Of a stretch of 6,908 nt of DNA, positions 1 to 6,389 are shown piece after piece (position 1 is the stretch's first letter; every line of letters starts with the position of its first letter). The notes beneath the pieces are model-generated. The model made no database searches. It saw only the letters and a program-made list of their open reading frames with translations, and was not told where the DNA came from. The DNA is from Synergistaceae bacterium (GTDB lineage: Bacteria > Synergistota > Synergistia > Synergistales > Aminobacteriaceae): positions 1 through 6,908 of the forward strand of contig JAFSQO010000030.1 in assembly GCA_017446645.1 (NCBI GenBank), read 5' to 3'. A program made the position numbers and the translations under genes.

Positions 1-2
1 GC

Positions 3-872
3 GCTTCTCTTGAAAGTTTCATAGCGGACGGCTGTAGTTCTCTTGACTTCACGGACTTTGAGGGCTGTGATTCTCTCCGTGAAATCAGCATCAAGGGGAC
101 TGGTACGACTTCGCTTAATTTGTCGGGAATGAGTCAGCTTGAAAGTCTCAATGCAGGCTCCTGCGGTTCACTCACGAGCTTAGACCTTAGCGGCTGTAAT
201 TCTCTTCACGAGCTTGACATTTCGGGCTGTAGTCTGGGTGATAATGCTATCTTCAGGGACTGTGTTAAACTTGAGAGGCTCTTATGTCACGGAAATAGAT
301 TCACGTATCTTGACTTAGGGAATTTTGAAACACTTAATTACGTTGATTGCGGTTTTCAGGTTGCGTCAGGCTTTGAGACCGGTAACAGCGTCAATCTCTC
401 AGAGTTCGTGAATAACATGACGAAAAACATTTCTGATGTCAGGGGCTATGACGAAAAAGGCAATGTGTCAGGAGCAAAGAGCTATTCAGTTGAGACGGGC
501 ATTGCTGAATTCGGGAGCGTCCCGGTTTCAGTGAGCTATAAATATGATACGGGCTTTGGAACTGATTCGGGGAATTTGTTGATGAGTGTATTATTGACTG
601 AGGGTAAAGTCAGTAACAACAACAACGAGGACAATAACGACATTGAATACAGCGACCCTGACAGTGATAATGAAAATCACGAAGACGACAACAATCAGGA
701 CAATAACGAGCCTGAAGATAACAATCAAGGCAATGATGAACCTGACGACAAGGACGAAGACGAAGACCCCAGCAATAATATTTTGGCTGCTGCTTCGGGA
801 AGCTGTAATTCAGGTCTTGGATTTATGGGGCTTGCGGTGATGTTATTTGCTTTGAGAAGGAGACGTTCATAA
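3..872 (+). CDS. Leucine-rich-repeat surface protein with Synerg-CTERM-like sorting tail (5' partial)
   Basis: The reading frame is open to the left edge, so this is the last 289 residues of a longer protein and the TTG at 120 is not its start. Residues 1 to about 118 are leucine-rich repeats with lines such as 'SLTSLDLSGCNSLHELDISGC', where Cys and Ser recur at fixed positions. Residues about 119-203 are a non-repetitive, probably beta-rich domain. Residues 204-259 are an Asn/Asp/Glu-rich hydrophilic linker with imperfect units (DNNQ, NNEPED, NDEPDD). The tail has SGSCNSGLG around Cys268, one short hydrophobic segment (about 272-284) and RRRRS at the end. This matches the layout of the Synerg-CTERM sorting domain known from Synergistota, which suggests export, membrane retention and processing near the Cys. 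By inference it is a cell-surface binding or adhesion protein; the ligand is unknown. A terminator-like hairpin follows, so it is probably transcribed separately from purD. Confidence 0.85.
   Translation, partial: ASLESFIADGCSSLDFTDFEGCDSLREISIKGTGTTSLNLSGMSQLESLNAGSCGSLTSLDLSGCNSLHELDISGCSLGDNAIFRDCVKLERLLCHGNRFTYLDLGNFETLNYVDCGFQVASGFETGNSVNLSEFVNNMTKNISDVRGYDEKGNVSGAKSYSVETGIAEFGSVPVSVSYKYDTGFGTDSGNLLMSVLLTEGKVSNNNNEDNNDIEYSDPDSDNENHEDDNNQDNNEPEDNNQGNDEPDDKDEDEDPSNNILAAASGSCNSGLGFMGLAVMLFALRRRRS
9..356 (+). repeat. Leucine-rich-repeat coding array
   Basis: The repeats are visible in the DNA as well as the protein. GGCTGTAGTTCTCT (30-43), GGCTGTGATTCTCT (63-76) and GGCTGTAATTCTCT (192-205) are near-identical, and a shortened relative begins at 224. 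All are in the same reading frame, each encoding G-C-x-S-L. Spacings of 33 and 129 bp equal 11 and 43 codons, so they are consistent with a unit of about 21-22 residues made of two lines. Later units (residues about 85-118) are more degenerate and probably cap the solenoid. Confidence 0.7.
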
Positions 873-876
873 AATC

Positions 877-910
877 TCTTTCATGTCATCATGAGAGGTT
901 TGTGTTATTT
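877..910 (+). terminator. Terminator-like hairpin after the LRR gene
   Basis: Bases 877-885 pair with 890-898 around a TCAT loop. The stem has 9 pairs, two of them G-T wobbles, and is followed by the T-rich stretch TTTGTGTTATTT (899-910). It lies 5 bp after the LRR stop codon. The stem is not very GC-rich and the T-tract is interrupted, so termination may be partial and some read-through into purD is possible. Confidence 0.45.
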
Positions 911-944
911 GTGTTATCATGAACTCACAATAACACGAAGGAGA
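900..944 (+). promoter_or_regulatory. purD promoter region: extended -10, triple GTGTTAT repeat and ribosome binding site
   Basis: TTGTGTTAT occurs twice in perfect tandem (900-908 and 909-917). The inverted copy AATAACAC lies at 929-936. The second direct copy contains an extended -10 element, TG at 912-913 and TATCAT at 915-920; no good -35 box is seen at the expected distance. Either direct copy could pair with the inverted copy, giving an 8-bp stem with a 19-nt loop or a 7-bp stem with a 12-nt loop. The purD Shine-Dalgarno AAGGAGA (938-944) follows directly. The arrangement suits an operator for a purine-responsive repressor or a leader hairpin controlling translation. Which regulator, if any, binds is not known from the sequence. 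Confidence 0.45.
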
Positions 945-954
945 ATGATACTTA

Positions 955-2211
955 ATGAACGTTATGATAATCGGCGGAGGAGGACGCGAACACGTCATCG
1001 CAAAATACATTGCCGGTAATCCAAAAATTGAAAAGTTATACGCACTGCCGGGCAACGGGGGAATCTCTCAGCTCGCGGAGTGCGTGAAAATTTCTGCTGA
1101 AGACATTGACGGGATAGTTGACTTCGCGAAGACTCGCGCAATCGACTTTGCCATTGTTGCACCTGATGACCCGTTAGCTCTCGGAGCAGTTGACAGACTC
1201 GAATCAATCGGCGTTAAGTGTTTTGGCCCGGACCAGAAGGCAGCGATGATTGAGAGCAGCAAAGTTTTCGCTAAGGAGTTAATGACCCGCTACAATATTC
1301 CTACAGCTCAGTATAAAATCTTCACTGACGTTGACGCAGCGTTGAGTCATGCAGCTTTGTCTGATTGTCCGATAGTGATTAAGGCCGACGGTCTAGCGAA
1401 GGGCAAGGGCGTTACTGTGGCGGAGAATTTCAAGCAGGCTCGTGACGCAATAATCTCCTGCATGAAGGATAAAGCATTCGGTTCAAGCGGCGAGAAAATT
1501 TTAATCGAAGAATGTTTAACTGGCCCGGAAGTTACGGTTTTGGCTTTCACTGACGGAAAAGTTATAGTGCCTATGCTCTCATCAATGGATCACAAGAGAG
1601 CCTACGATGGCAACAAAGGCCCTAATACCGGCGGAATGGGAGTAGCTGCTCCAAATAAATATTACACTCCTGAAATTGCAAGCGAGTGCATGACAAAAAT
1701 TTTTCTCCCGACTATTAACGCAATGAAATCAGAAGGGCGGGTCTTTAAAGGCTGTCTGTATTTCGGATTAATGCTAACGAAGGAAGGCCCGAAGGTAATC
1801 GAATACAATTGCAGATTCGGGGATCCTGAGGCCGAAGCGGTCCTGCCTTTGCTTGAGAGCGATTTGTTTGAGATTATGCTTGCTGTTCGGGACGAGAGAC
1901 TCTCAGATATTGACGTGAGATTCAAAGATGCTGCGTCATGCTGTGTCATTCTTGCGTCGGGAGGTTATCCAGGCTCTTACCTGACAGGCTACGAAATTGA
2001 TTTTGGAAATGTTGGCGAGCTTGAAGGCGTTGAAGTCTTTCACTCAGGAACGAAGCGTGAAGGCGATAAATATTTCACGTCAGGCGGAAGGGTATTAGCA
2101 GTCAATGCCGTTGCGAATGATTTCACTAGTGCTCGTGAGAAAGCATACGAGGCTGTCAAGTGCATTAACTTCGAGACAATGCGTTACAGGACTGATATAG
2201 GGGCGAATTAA
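955..2211 (+). CDS. purD: Phosphoribosylamine--glycine ligase (GAR synthetase, PurD)
   Basis: This cytoplasmic enzyme does the second step of de novo purine synthesis: 5-phosphoribosylamine + glycine + ATP gives glycinamide ribonucleotide (GAR) + ADP + phosphate. At 418 residues it is full length (the E. coli enzyme is about 429). The N-terminal domain opens with the glycine-rich loop MIIGGGGREH (residues 4-13). The ATP-grasp domain shows IKADGLAKGKG (about 142-152), the signature SSMDHKRAYDGNKGPNTGGMG (209-229) in which D212, H213, K214 and G226-G227-M228 stand out, and the metal-binding segment EYNCRFGDPE (283-292). A C-terminal GARS domain follows (about 325-418). The ATG at 955 is chosen because the family starts just before the GGGGREH loop and AAGGAG lies 11 nt upstream. 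The ATG at codon 4 is a less likely alternative. purL begins 6 nt after the stop, so the two are co-transcribed. Confidence 0.97.
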   Translation: MNVMIIGGGGREHVIAKYIAGNPKIEKLYALPGNGGISQLAECVKISAEDIDGIVDFAKTRAIDFAIVAPDDPLALGAVDRLESIGVKCFGPDQKAAMIESSKVFAKELMTRYNIPTAQYKIFTDVDAALSHAALSDCPIVIKADGLAKGKGVTVAENFKQARDAIISCMKDKAFGSSGEKILIEECLTGPEVTVLAFTDGKVIVPMLSSMDHKRAYDGNKGPNTGGMGVAAPNKYYTPEIASECMTKIFLPTINAMKSEGRVFKGCLYFGLMLTKEGPKVIEYNCRFGDPEAEAVLPLLESDLFEIMLAVRDERLSDIDVRFKDAASCCVILASGGYPGSYLTGYEIDFGNVGELEGVEVFHSGTKREGDKYFTSGGRVLAVNAVANDFTSAREKAYEAVKCINFETMRYRTDIGAN

Positions 2212-2217
2212 TTTCTC

Positions 2218-5200
2218 ATGGTACACAGACTATACACAGAACGCAAAGACAAAAATAATTTCGAGACCCTCTCACTGTTGGGCGAACTGAAAAATATTCA
2301 CGGCAACGAAAATCTTTCAGGCTTGAGAATCTTGAATCGTTATGACATTCAGGGACTTGATGACGAAAATTTAGAGTCCTGCAAGTTCTTAATATTCGCC
2401 GAGAGTTTTACCGATAACGTGATTTACTCTTTACCCGATGACGAATGCAAAATCTTAGCGGTCGAGTACTTACCGGGCCAATATGACGCAAGAGCCGATG
2501 CTGCGGAGACATGCGCGAGTCTTTTATTAGGTTTCAGGCCAATCATCAGGACAGCAAGAATCTATTTGCTTTACGGTGAAGTGAATAATCTTGAGGCAAT
2601 CAAGAAATTCCTGATTAACCCGGTCGAGTCACGCGAAGCACAGCTCACTGAATATGACTCGCTTGACATGAATTACTCAAGACCCGATGACGTGAAAAGC
2701 ATTCATGATTATGACTCACTCAAGAATCTCGCGATGAGTCACGAAGACTTAGAGTGCTGCAAAAAATATTTTGAGTCAGAAAACAGAGAGCCGACTCAGA
2801 CAGAAATTAAAGTCCTTGACACTTACTGGTCGGATCATTGCAGACACACTACATTCTTAACACGCATTAATAACGCGGAAATTCACGACCATGCAGTCCT
2901 TGACGCTTACCAAAAATATTTGGGTATTCGTGAGGAACTTCACTACTCAAGCGACAAGCCCGTGACTCTAATGGACTTGGCCACAATCGGAGCAAAATAT
3001 CTCAAGGCAAAGAATTCGCTTCCTGACATTGTAGAATCAGAAGAGAATAACGCCTGCACAGTCAGAATAAACGTAAACGGCGAATCATGGCTATTACTCT
3101 TCAAGAACGAAACTCACAATCACCCTACAGAGATCGAGCCTTTCGGAGGAGCTGCAACTTGTATCGGCGGAGCAATTCGCGATCCACTCTCTGGCCGTGC
3201 ATATGTCTATCAGGCAATGAGGGTTACAGGAGCGGCAAATCCCTTCACTCAGACTTTGGCGGGAAAACTTTCACAGCGTGCTATAATCACGAAAGCTGCT
3301 GCGGGCTATAGCTCATACGGAAATCAAATCGGAATTCCAACCGGACTCGTTACGGAAATTTATCACGAAGGCTACAGGGCAAAACGTCTCGAAGTCGGAG
3401 CAGTCATTGCTGCTGTTCGTGAAGATAACGTTATTCGGGAAAGGCCAAGCAACGGCGATTACGTGCTCTTACTCGGCGGCAGAACAGGCCGTGACGGAAT
3501 AGGCGGTGCTACAGGTTCAAGCGTCTCACATAATGCAGGCTCGCTTGAGACATGCGGTGCTGAAGTCCAGAAAGGTAACGCTCCTGAAGAAAGAAAATTG
3601 CAGAGGTTATTTCGCAATCATGAATTCACTCGCCTCATCAAGAAATGCAACGACTTCGGGGCAGGCGGAGTCAGTGTCGCAGTCGGTGAACTTGCAGATG
3701 GTCTCGATATAGATTTGGACTCAGTGCCATTGAAGTACGCAGGACTTGACGGTACAGAAATTGCAGTGAGCGAATCACAGGAACGTATGGCAATAGTAAT
3801 CTCGCCGGAGAATCTGGAACGAGTGGAGGCTCTTGCTTTGAGTGAGGACGTTCAGGCAACAGTTATTGCACGAGTAAATGACTCAGGACGAATGCGAATG
3901 ACCTGGCGGAATCATGAGATAGTTAATCTTTCCAGAGAGTTCATCAACAGCAACGGAGCTTCAAGGCACACTGACGTAAAGATTAATGCTCACGATTTGC
4001 GAAAAGTTCCTGCTATTTATAATGGAAACTTCAGGAAAAAATTATTTGACTCACTCAGAGACCTTAACGTTTGCTCACAAAGGGGCTTGTCAGAGAGATT
4101 TGACTCAACCGTCGGAGCACACAGCGTCTTAATGCCGTTTGGCGGGAAATTCCAGAGGACTCCTGCTCAGGCAATGGCGGCAAAGATTCCGGTTTACAGC
4201 GGCGACACTGACACTTGTTCGTTAATGGCATTTGGCTTTGACCCGTATATTTCGGAGCTATCAACTTTTGACGGAGCATATTTAGCAGTCCTTGAGTCAC
4301 TCTGCAAAATAATTGCTTCAGGAGGAGATTTGACTCACTGCTGGCTGACTCTTCAGGAATACTTCGGCAAGCCCGGCGATAATCCCGAAAGATGGGGACT
4401 CGTGTTTGGCGCGTTGCTGGGAGCATTGAAGGCACAACTTGATTTCAACGTTGCAGCAATCGGAGGCAAGGACTCGATGAGTGGTTCATTCATGACACAA
4501 GACGGGGAAAATTTGGACGTTCCGCCGACGTTAATCTCTTTTGCTGTGTCAGTGAGTCATGTTGACTCTATTATCTCGCCTGAATTCAAGCGTGCGGGTT
4601 CTCGCGTGATTCTCCTTGAGCCTGAATATAATTCCCGCGGGATTCCTGAAGCTGACACTGTGAAAAAAATATTTGCCCTGATTAATGAGCTTAATTCCCG
4701 CAAAAAAATTCTATCGTGTTATGTTCCAACGTCTGGAGGAATCCTGCCTGCTGTCTTCAAAATGTGCCTTGGTAACGGTCTCGGCTTTGAGTTTTCTGAC
4801 TCAGTGAATCTTGACGATGACAGAAGAGCGAAGTTCATCATTGAGCTTGCTGACAACGAGTGCGGTGATTACCCTGTGCTTGGCCAAGTCATAGAGGCTC
4901 CGGAGATAATTTACTCAGGTGAACGGGTCAATCTTCACGAAGCCGAAGAAGTTTATGACTCACCGCTTGAAAATATTTTCCCGAACGAAATAAAAGAGTC
5001 TGCGAAAATTCCTGACGTAAAAGCAGACTCAGCACCTCAACGGGTCTTTTACTCGCGAGAAGCAAAGGCATCACCGCAATTTTTAATTCCTGTCTTTGCC
5101 GGAACCAACTGCGAGTACGAGACAGCTGAGGCAATTAATCGTGCAGGAGGAAGTGCAAAAATCTTTGTAGTGAAGACCTTGACACCTGACTTGATGAAGG

Positions 5201-5877
5201 AGTCTGCGAGAGATTTTGCGAAATTGCTCAACGAGTCACAGGCTCTTGTAATCCCCGGAGGTTTTTCCAACGGTGACGAACCAGACGGCTCCGGGAAATT
5301 CATAGCGATCTTTCTGCGAAGTCCTGAAGTCCGCGAGGCTCTTGAAAACTTAATCGATAACCGCGAAGGTCTAGTGTGTGGAATTTGCAACGGCTTTCAG
5401 GCTTTGGTCAAGACGGGACTGCTGCCTTTCGGAAAGTTCACGGCTCCTGAAGACTTAGCTGCGACATTGACGTTTAACCGTATTGGCCGCCACCAGTCGA
5501 GGATAATTCGTGCAAAAGTAATTGCTAACGACTCGCCCTGGCTGAGAAGGACAAGGGTTAATGACGTGTACTCTATACCCATCTCACACGGCGAAGGGAG
5601 ATTCATTTGCAGCGAAGAGTTATTTGTATCGCTAGTGAAGTCAGGCCAAGTTGCAGCCCAGTACGTTGATATGAATGACAACGCTTCAATGGAGACGCAA
5701 TATAATCCTTCAGGTTCGTGCTTTGCTGTTGAGTGCGTAACTTCACCGGACGGCAGGATTTTAGGACGCATGGGGCATGTTGAGCGTGTCGGAAGTAATT
5801 TATATCGGAACGTTCCGGGCAATTACTACACGGGATTTTTTGAGTCGGCTTGTGATTACTTCAAGGCAGCGTTTTAA
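2218..5877 (+). CDS. purL: Phosphoribosylformylglycinamidine synthase, single-chain (PurL with fused glutaminase)
   Basis: This cytoplasmic enzyme does the fourth step of de novo purine synthesis: FGAR + glutamine + ATP gives FGAM + glutamate + ADP + phosphate. The 1219 residues form one chain of the shorter 'clostridial' long-PurL clade, so separate PurS and PurQ are not required. An N-terminal PurS-like domain (about 1-150) is followed by a linker with YWSDHCRHTTF (203-213). The first synthase half contains THNHPTEIEPFGG (from about 299), GGRTGRDGIGGATG (420-433) and SESQERM (518-524). The second half contains TVGAHSVLMPFGG (from 631), GGDLTHCWL (702-710) and IGGKDSMSG (748-756). The class I glutaminase domain (about 954-1210) carries the catalytic Cys1057 in GICNGFQ and His1187/Glu1189 in GHVER. 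No key residue is missing. The ATG at 2218 matches the family opening (MV-R); no strong Shine-Dalgarno is present (only AGGGG 14 nt upstream), so translation is probably coupled to purD. Confidence 0.97.
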   Translation: MVHRLYTERKDKNNFETLSLLGELKNIHGNENLSGLRILNRYDIQGLDDENLESCKFLIFAESFTDNVIYSLPDDECKILAVEYLPGQYDARADAAETCASLLLGFRPIIRTARIYLLYGEVNNLEAIKKFLINPVESREAQLTEYDSLDMNYSRPDDVKSIHDYDSLKNLAMSHEDLECCKKYFESENREPTQTEIKVLDTYWSDHCRHTTFLTRINNAEIHDHAVLDAYQKYLGIREELHYSSDKPVTLMDLATIGAKYLKAKNSLPDIVESEENNACTVRINVNGESWLLLFKNETHNHPTEIEPFGGAATCIGGAIRDPLSGRAYVYQAMRVTGAANPFTQTLAGKLSQRAIITKAAAGYSSYGNQIGIPTGLVTEIYHEGYRAKRLEVGAVIAAVREDNVIRERPSNGDYVLLLGGRTGRDGIGGATGSSVSHNAGSLETCGAEVQKGNAPEERKLQRLFRNHEFTRLIKKCNDFGAGGVSVAVGELADGLDIDLDSVPLKYAGLDGTEIAVSESQERMAIVISPENLERVEALALSEDVQATVIARVNDSGRMRMTWRNHEIVNLSREFINSNGASRHTDVKINAHDLRKVPAIYNGNFRKKLFDSLRDLNVCSQRGLSERFDSTVGAHSVLMPFGGKFQRTPAQAMAAKIPVYSGDTDTCSLMAFGFDPYISELSTFDGAYLAVLESLCKIIASGGDLTHCWLTLQEYFGKPGDNPERWGLVFGALLGALKAQLDFNVAAIGGKDSMSGSFMTQDGENLDVPPTLISFAVSVSHVDSIISPEFKRAGSRVILLEPEYNSRGIPEADTVKKIFALINELNSRKKILSCYVPTSGGILPAVFKMCLGNGLGFEFSDSVNLDDDRRAKFIIELADNECGDYPVLGQVIEAPEIIYSGERVNLHEAEEVYDSPLENIFPNEIKESAKIPDVKADSAPQRVFYSREAKASPQFLIPVFAGTNCEYETAEAINRAGGSAKIFVVKTLTPDLMKESARDFAKLLNESQALVIPGGFSNGDEPDGSGKFIAIFLRSPEVREALENLIDNREGLVCGICNGFQALVKTGLLPFGKFTAPEDLAATLTFNRIGRHQSRIIRAKVIANDSPWLRRTRVNDVYSIPISHGEGRFICSEELFVSLVKSGQVAAQYVDMNDNASMETQYNPSGSCFAVECVTSPDGRILGRMGHVERVGSNLYRNVPGNYYTGFFESACDYFKAAF

Positions 5878-5958
5878 TCTGTAAAATATTTCTCTGCAGG
5901 GGTGATTACAGAATTTGCTCCTGCAGGCAAATACACCTAAGAAAGCGTTTTAGTCTGT
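5868..5958 (+). repeat. Imperfect 15-bp direct repeat of the purL 3' end
   Basis: AGCGTTTTAATCTGT (5868-5882), which contains the purL stop codon, recurs as AGCGTTTTAGTCTGT (5944-5958) with one mismatch, offset by 76 bp. The second copy ends inside the extended -10 element of the next small ORF. The segment between the copies contains an inverted repeat (CTGCAGG/CCTGCAG). This may be a trace of a local duplication or of a small inserted palindromic unit; chance is possible. Confidence 0.5.
5893..5937 (+). other. CTGCAGG/CCTGCAG hairpin downstream of purL
   Basis: CTGCAGG (5894-5900) is perfectly inverted as CCTGCAG (5920-5926); a flanking T-G pair and inner G-T and G-C pairs could lengthen the stem. 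There is no T-tract after it, so it is not a standard intrinsic terminator, though it could stabilise the 3' end of the purDL mRNA. A competing fold is also possible, with GGTG (5901-5904) on CACC (5934-5937) and ATTTG (5913-5917) on CAAAT (5928-5932). Confidence 0.4.
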
Positions 5959-5982
5959 TATACTAATCTAATCAATAAGGAG
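5956..5982 (+). promoter_or_regulatory. Extended -10 promoter and ribosome binding site for the 42-residue ORF
   Basis: TG at 5956-5957 followed one base later by TATACT (5959-5964) makes an extended -10 element. It closely resembles the one before purD (TGTTATCAT there, TGTTATACT here). No convincing -35 box is seen. A strong Shine-Dalgarno AAGGAG (5977-5982) lies 8 nt before the ATG at 5991. Confidence 0.5.
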
Positions 5983-5990
5983 ACAGAGTA

Positions 5991-6119
5991 ATGGCAAAAA
6001 TAAAATTTAACCTGAATTTCGGCGGAGAACAAATACGCACCCACACACTTGTTCAGAACATCGTTAACCGTCCAGATGACTTGCATTACATTTACGACCA
6101 GCTTGATTTAAGCAGGTAG
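5991..6119 (+). CDS. Small 42-residue protein, possibly the N-terminal stub of a truncated gene
   Basis: The ATG has a strong Shine-Dalgarno (AAGGAG, 8-nt spacing) and an extended -10 promoter upstream, which is good support for real expression signals. The product opens MAKIKFNLNFGGEQIRT, a short beta-hairpin-like start, then LVQNIVNRPDDLHYIYDQ and ends LSR before TAG. It has no signal peptide or membrane segment. From memory only, the opening resembles the N-terminus of longer bacterial proteins that begin with a similar 'F-x-L-x-(I/F)-G-G-x-x-I-R-(T/S)-L' strand and continue into an acidic helix ending in '(S/A)RWL'. On that reading the TAG would stand where TGG (Trp) is expected and the rest of the gene is gone. 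Its last 12 bp overlap the 3' end of the convergent antitoxin gene, as if the toxin-antitoxin module had landed in it. It could equally be a genuine small protein. Function unknown. Confidence 0.5.
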   Translation: MAKIKFNLNFGGEQIRTHTLVQNIVNRPDDLHYIYDQLDLSR

Positions 6120-6389
6120 GAATTCGACTTTTAGCTTCATGCCCATAGCATCAGCGAGACGTTTAAGTGTCCGAATGGAGGGGTTAGCGTTGCCGTTTTC
6201 GAGTTTACTGATGTCAGGTTGGGTGATGCCAGTTTTCTCAGAAAGTTGTTTCTGAGTGAGACCTGAGTATTTGCGAGCGTTAATAAATGCTTGAATGATA
6301 GCGTCCTCGATTTCAAGAGCTTCATATTCTCTTCTGAATTCTGGGTCTTTCATTTGTTCGTTAAGGAAGTCTTTGAATTTAGTTTCCAT
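6108..6389 (-). CDS. XRE-family (HigA-like) antitoxin of a type II toxin-antitoxin pair
   Basis: The 93-residue product is the likely DNA-binding antitoxin that neutralises the upstream-encoded toxin and represses their shared promoter. Residues about 1-35 form an acidic, probably helical segment (METKFKDFLNEQMKDPEFRR onward). Residues about 36-90 are a Cro/C1-type helix-turn-helix, with the recognition region in LTQKQLSEKTGITQPDISKLENG (44-66) and a following helix SIRTLKRLADAMGMKL. The ATG at 6389 is chosen because a perfect AGGAGG (6400-6405) lies 10 nt upstream and the domain starts there. The frame stays open back to 6647, but that part only shadows the toxin gene. The start overlaps the toxin's end by 11 nt, so translation is coupled. 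The 3' end overlaps the convergent small ORF by 12 bp, and no terminator is evident. Confidence 0.9.
   Translation of the reverse strand: METKFKDFLNEQMKDPEFRREYEALEIEDAIIQAFINARKYSGLTQKQLSEKTGITQPDISKLENGNANPSIRTLKRLADAMGMKLKVEFLPA

Noticed and set aside
613..780. CRISPR or simple tandem-repeat array in the Asn/Asp-rich stretch
   Set aside because: The repeats are short, imperfect, in frame and explained by an acidic linker; there are no spacers.
120..872. TTG at 120 as the start of the LRR protein
   Set aside because: The same frame is open to the left edge with further LRR units upstream, and no ribosome binding site precedes 120; the gene is 5' partial.
873..954. Purine or PreQ1-type riboswitch upstream of purD
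   Set aside because: Only 82 bp are available, already occupied by a hairpin and repeats, and no three-way-junction purine aptamer core is visible.
1662..1949. 95-residue open frame opposite purD
   Set aside because: It is an antisense shadow of conserved ATP-grasp coding sequence.
4064..4435. 123-residue open frame opposite purL
   Set aside because: It is an antisense shadow of a highly conserved purL segment, with no ribosome binding site or recognisable domain.
5397..5822. 141-residue open frame opposite the purL glutaminase domain
   Set aside because: It is an antisense shadow; the plus strand encodes the conserved glutaminase motifs here.
6117..6119. Amber read-through or selenocysteine/pyrrolysine-type recoding at TAG
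   Set aside because: The frame after TAG stops again within five codons (EFDF then TAG), so read-through would gain almost nothing.
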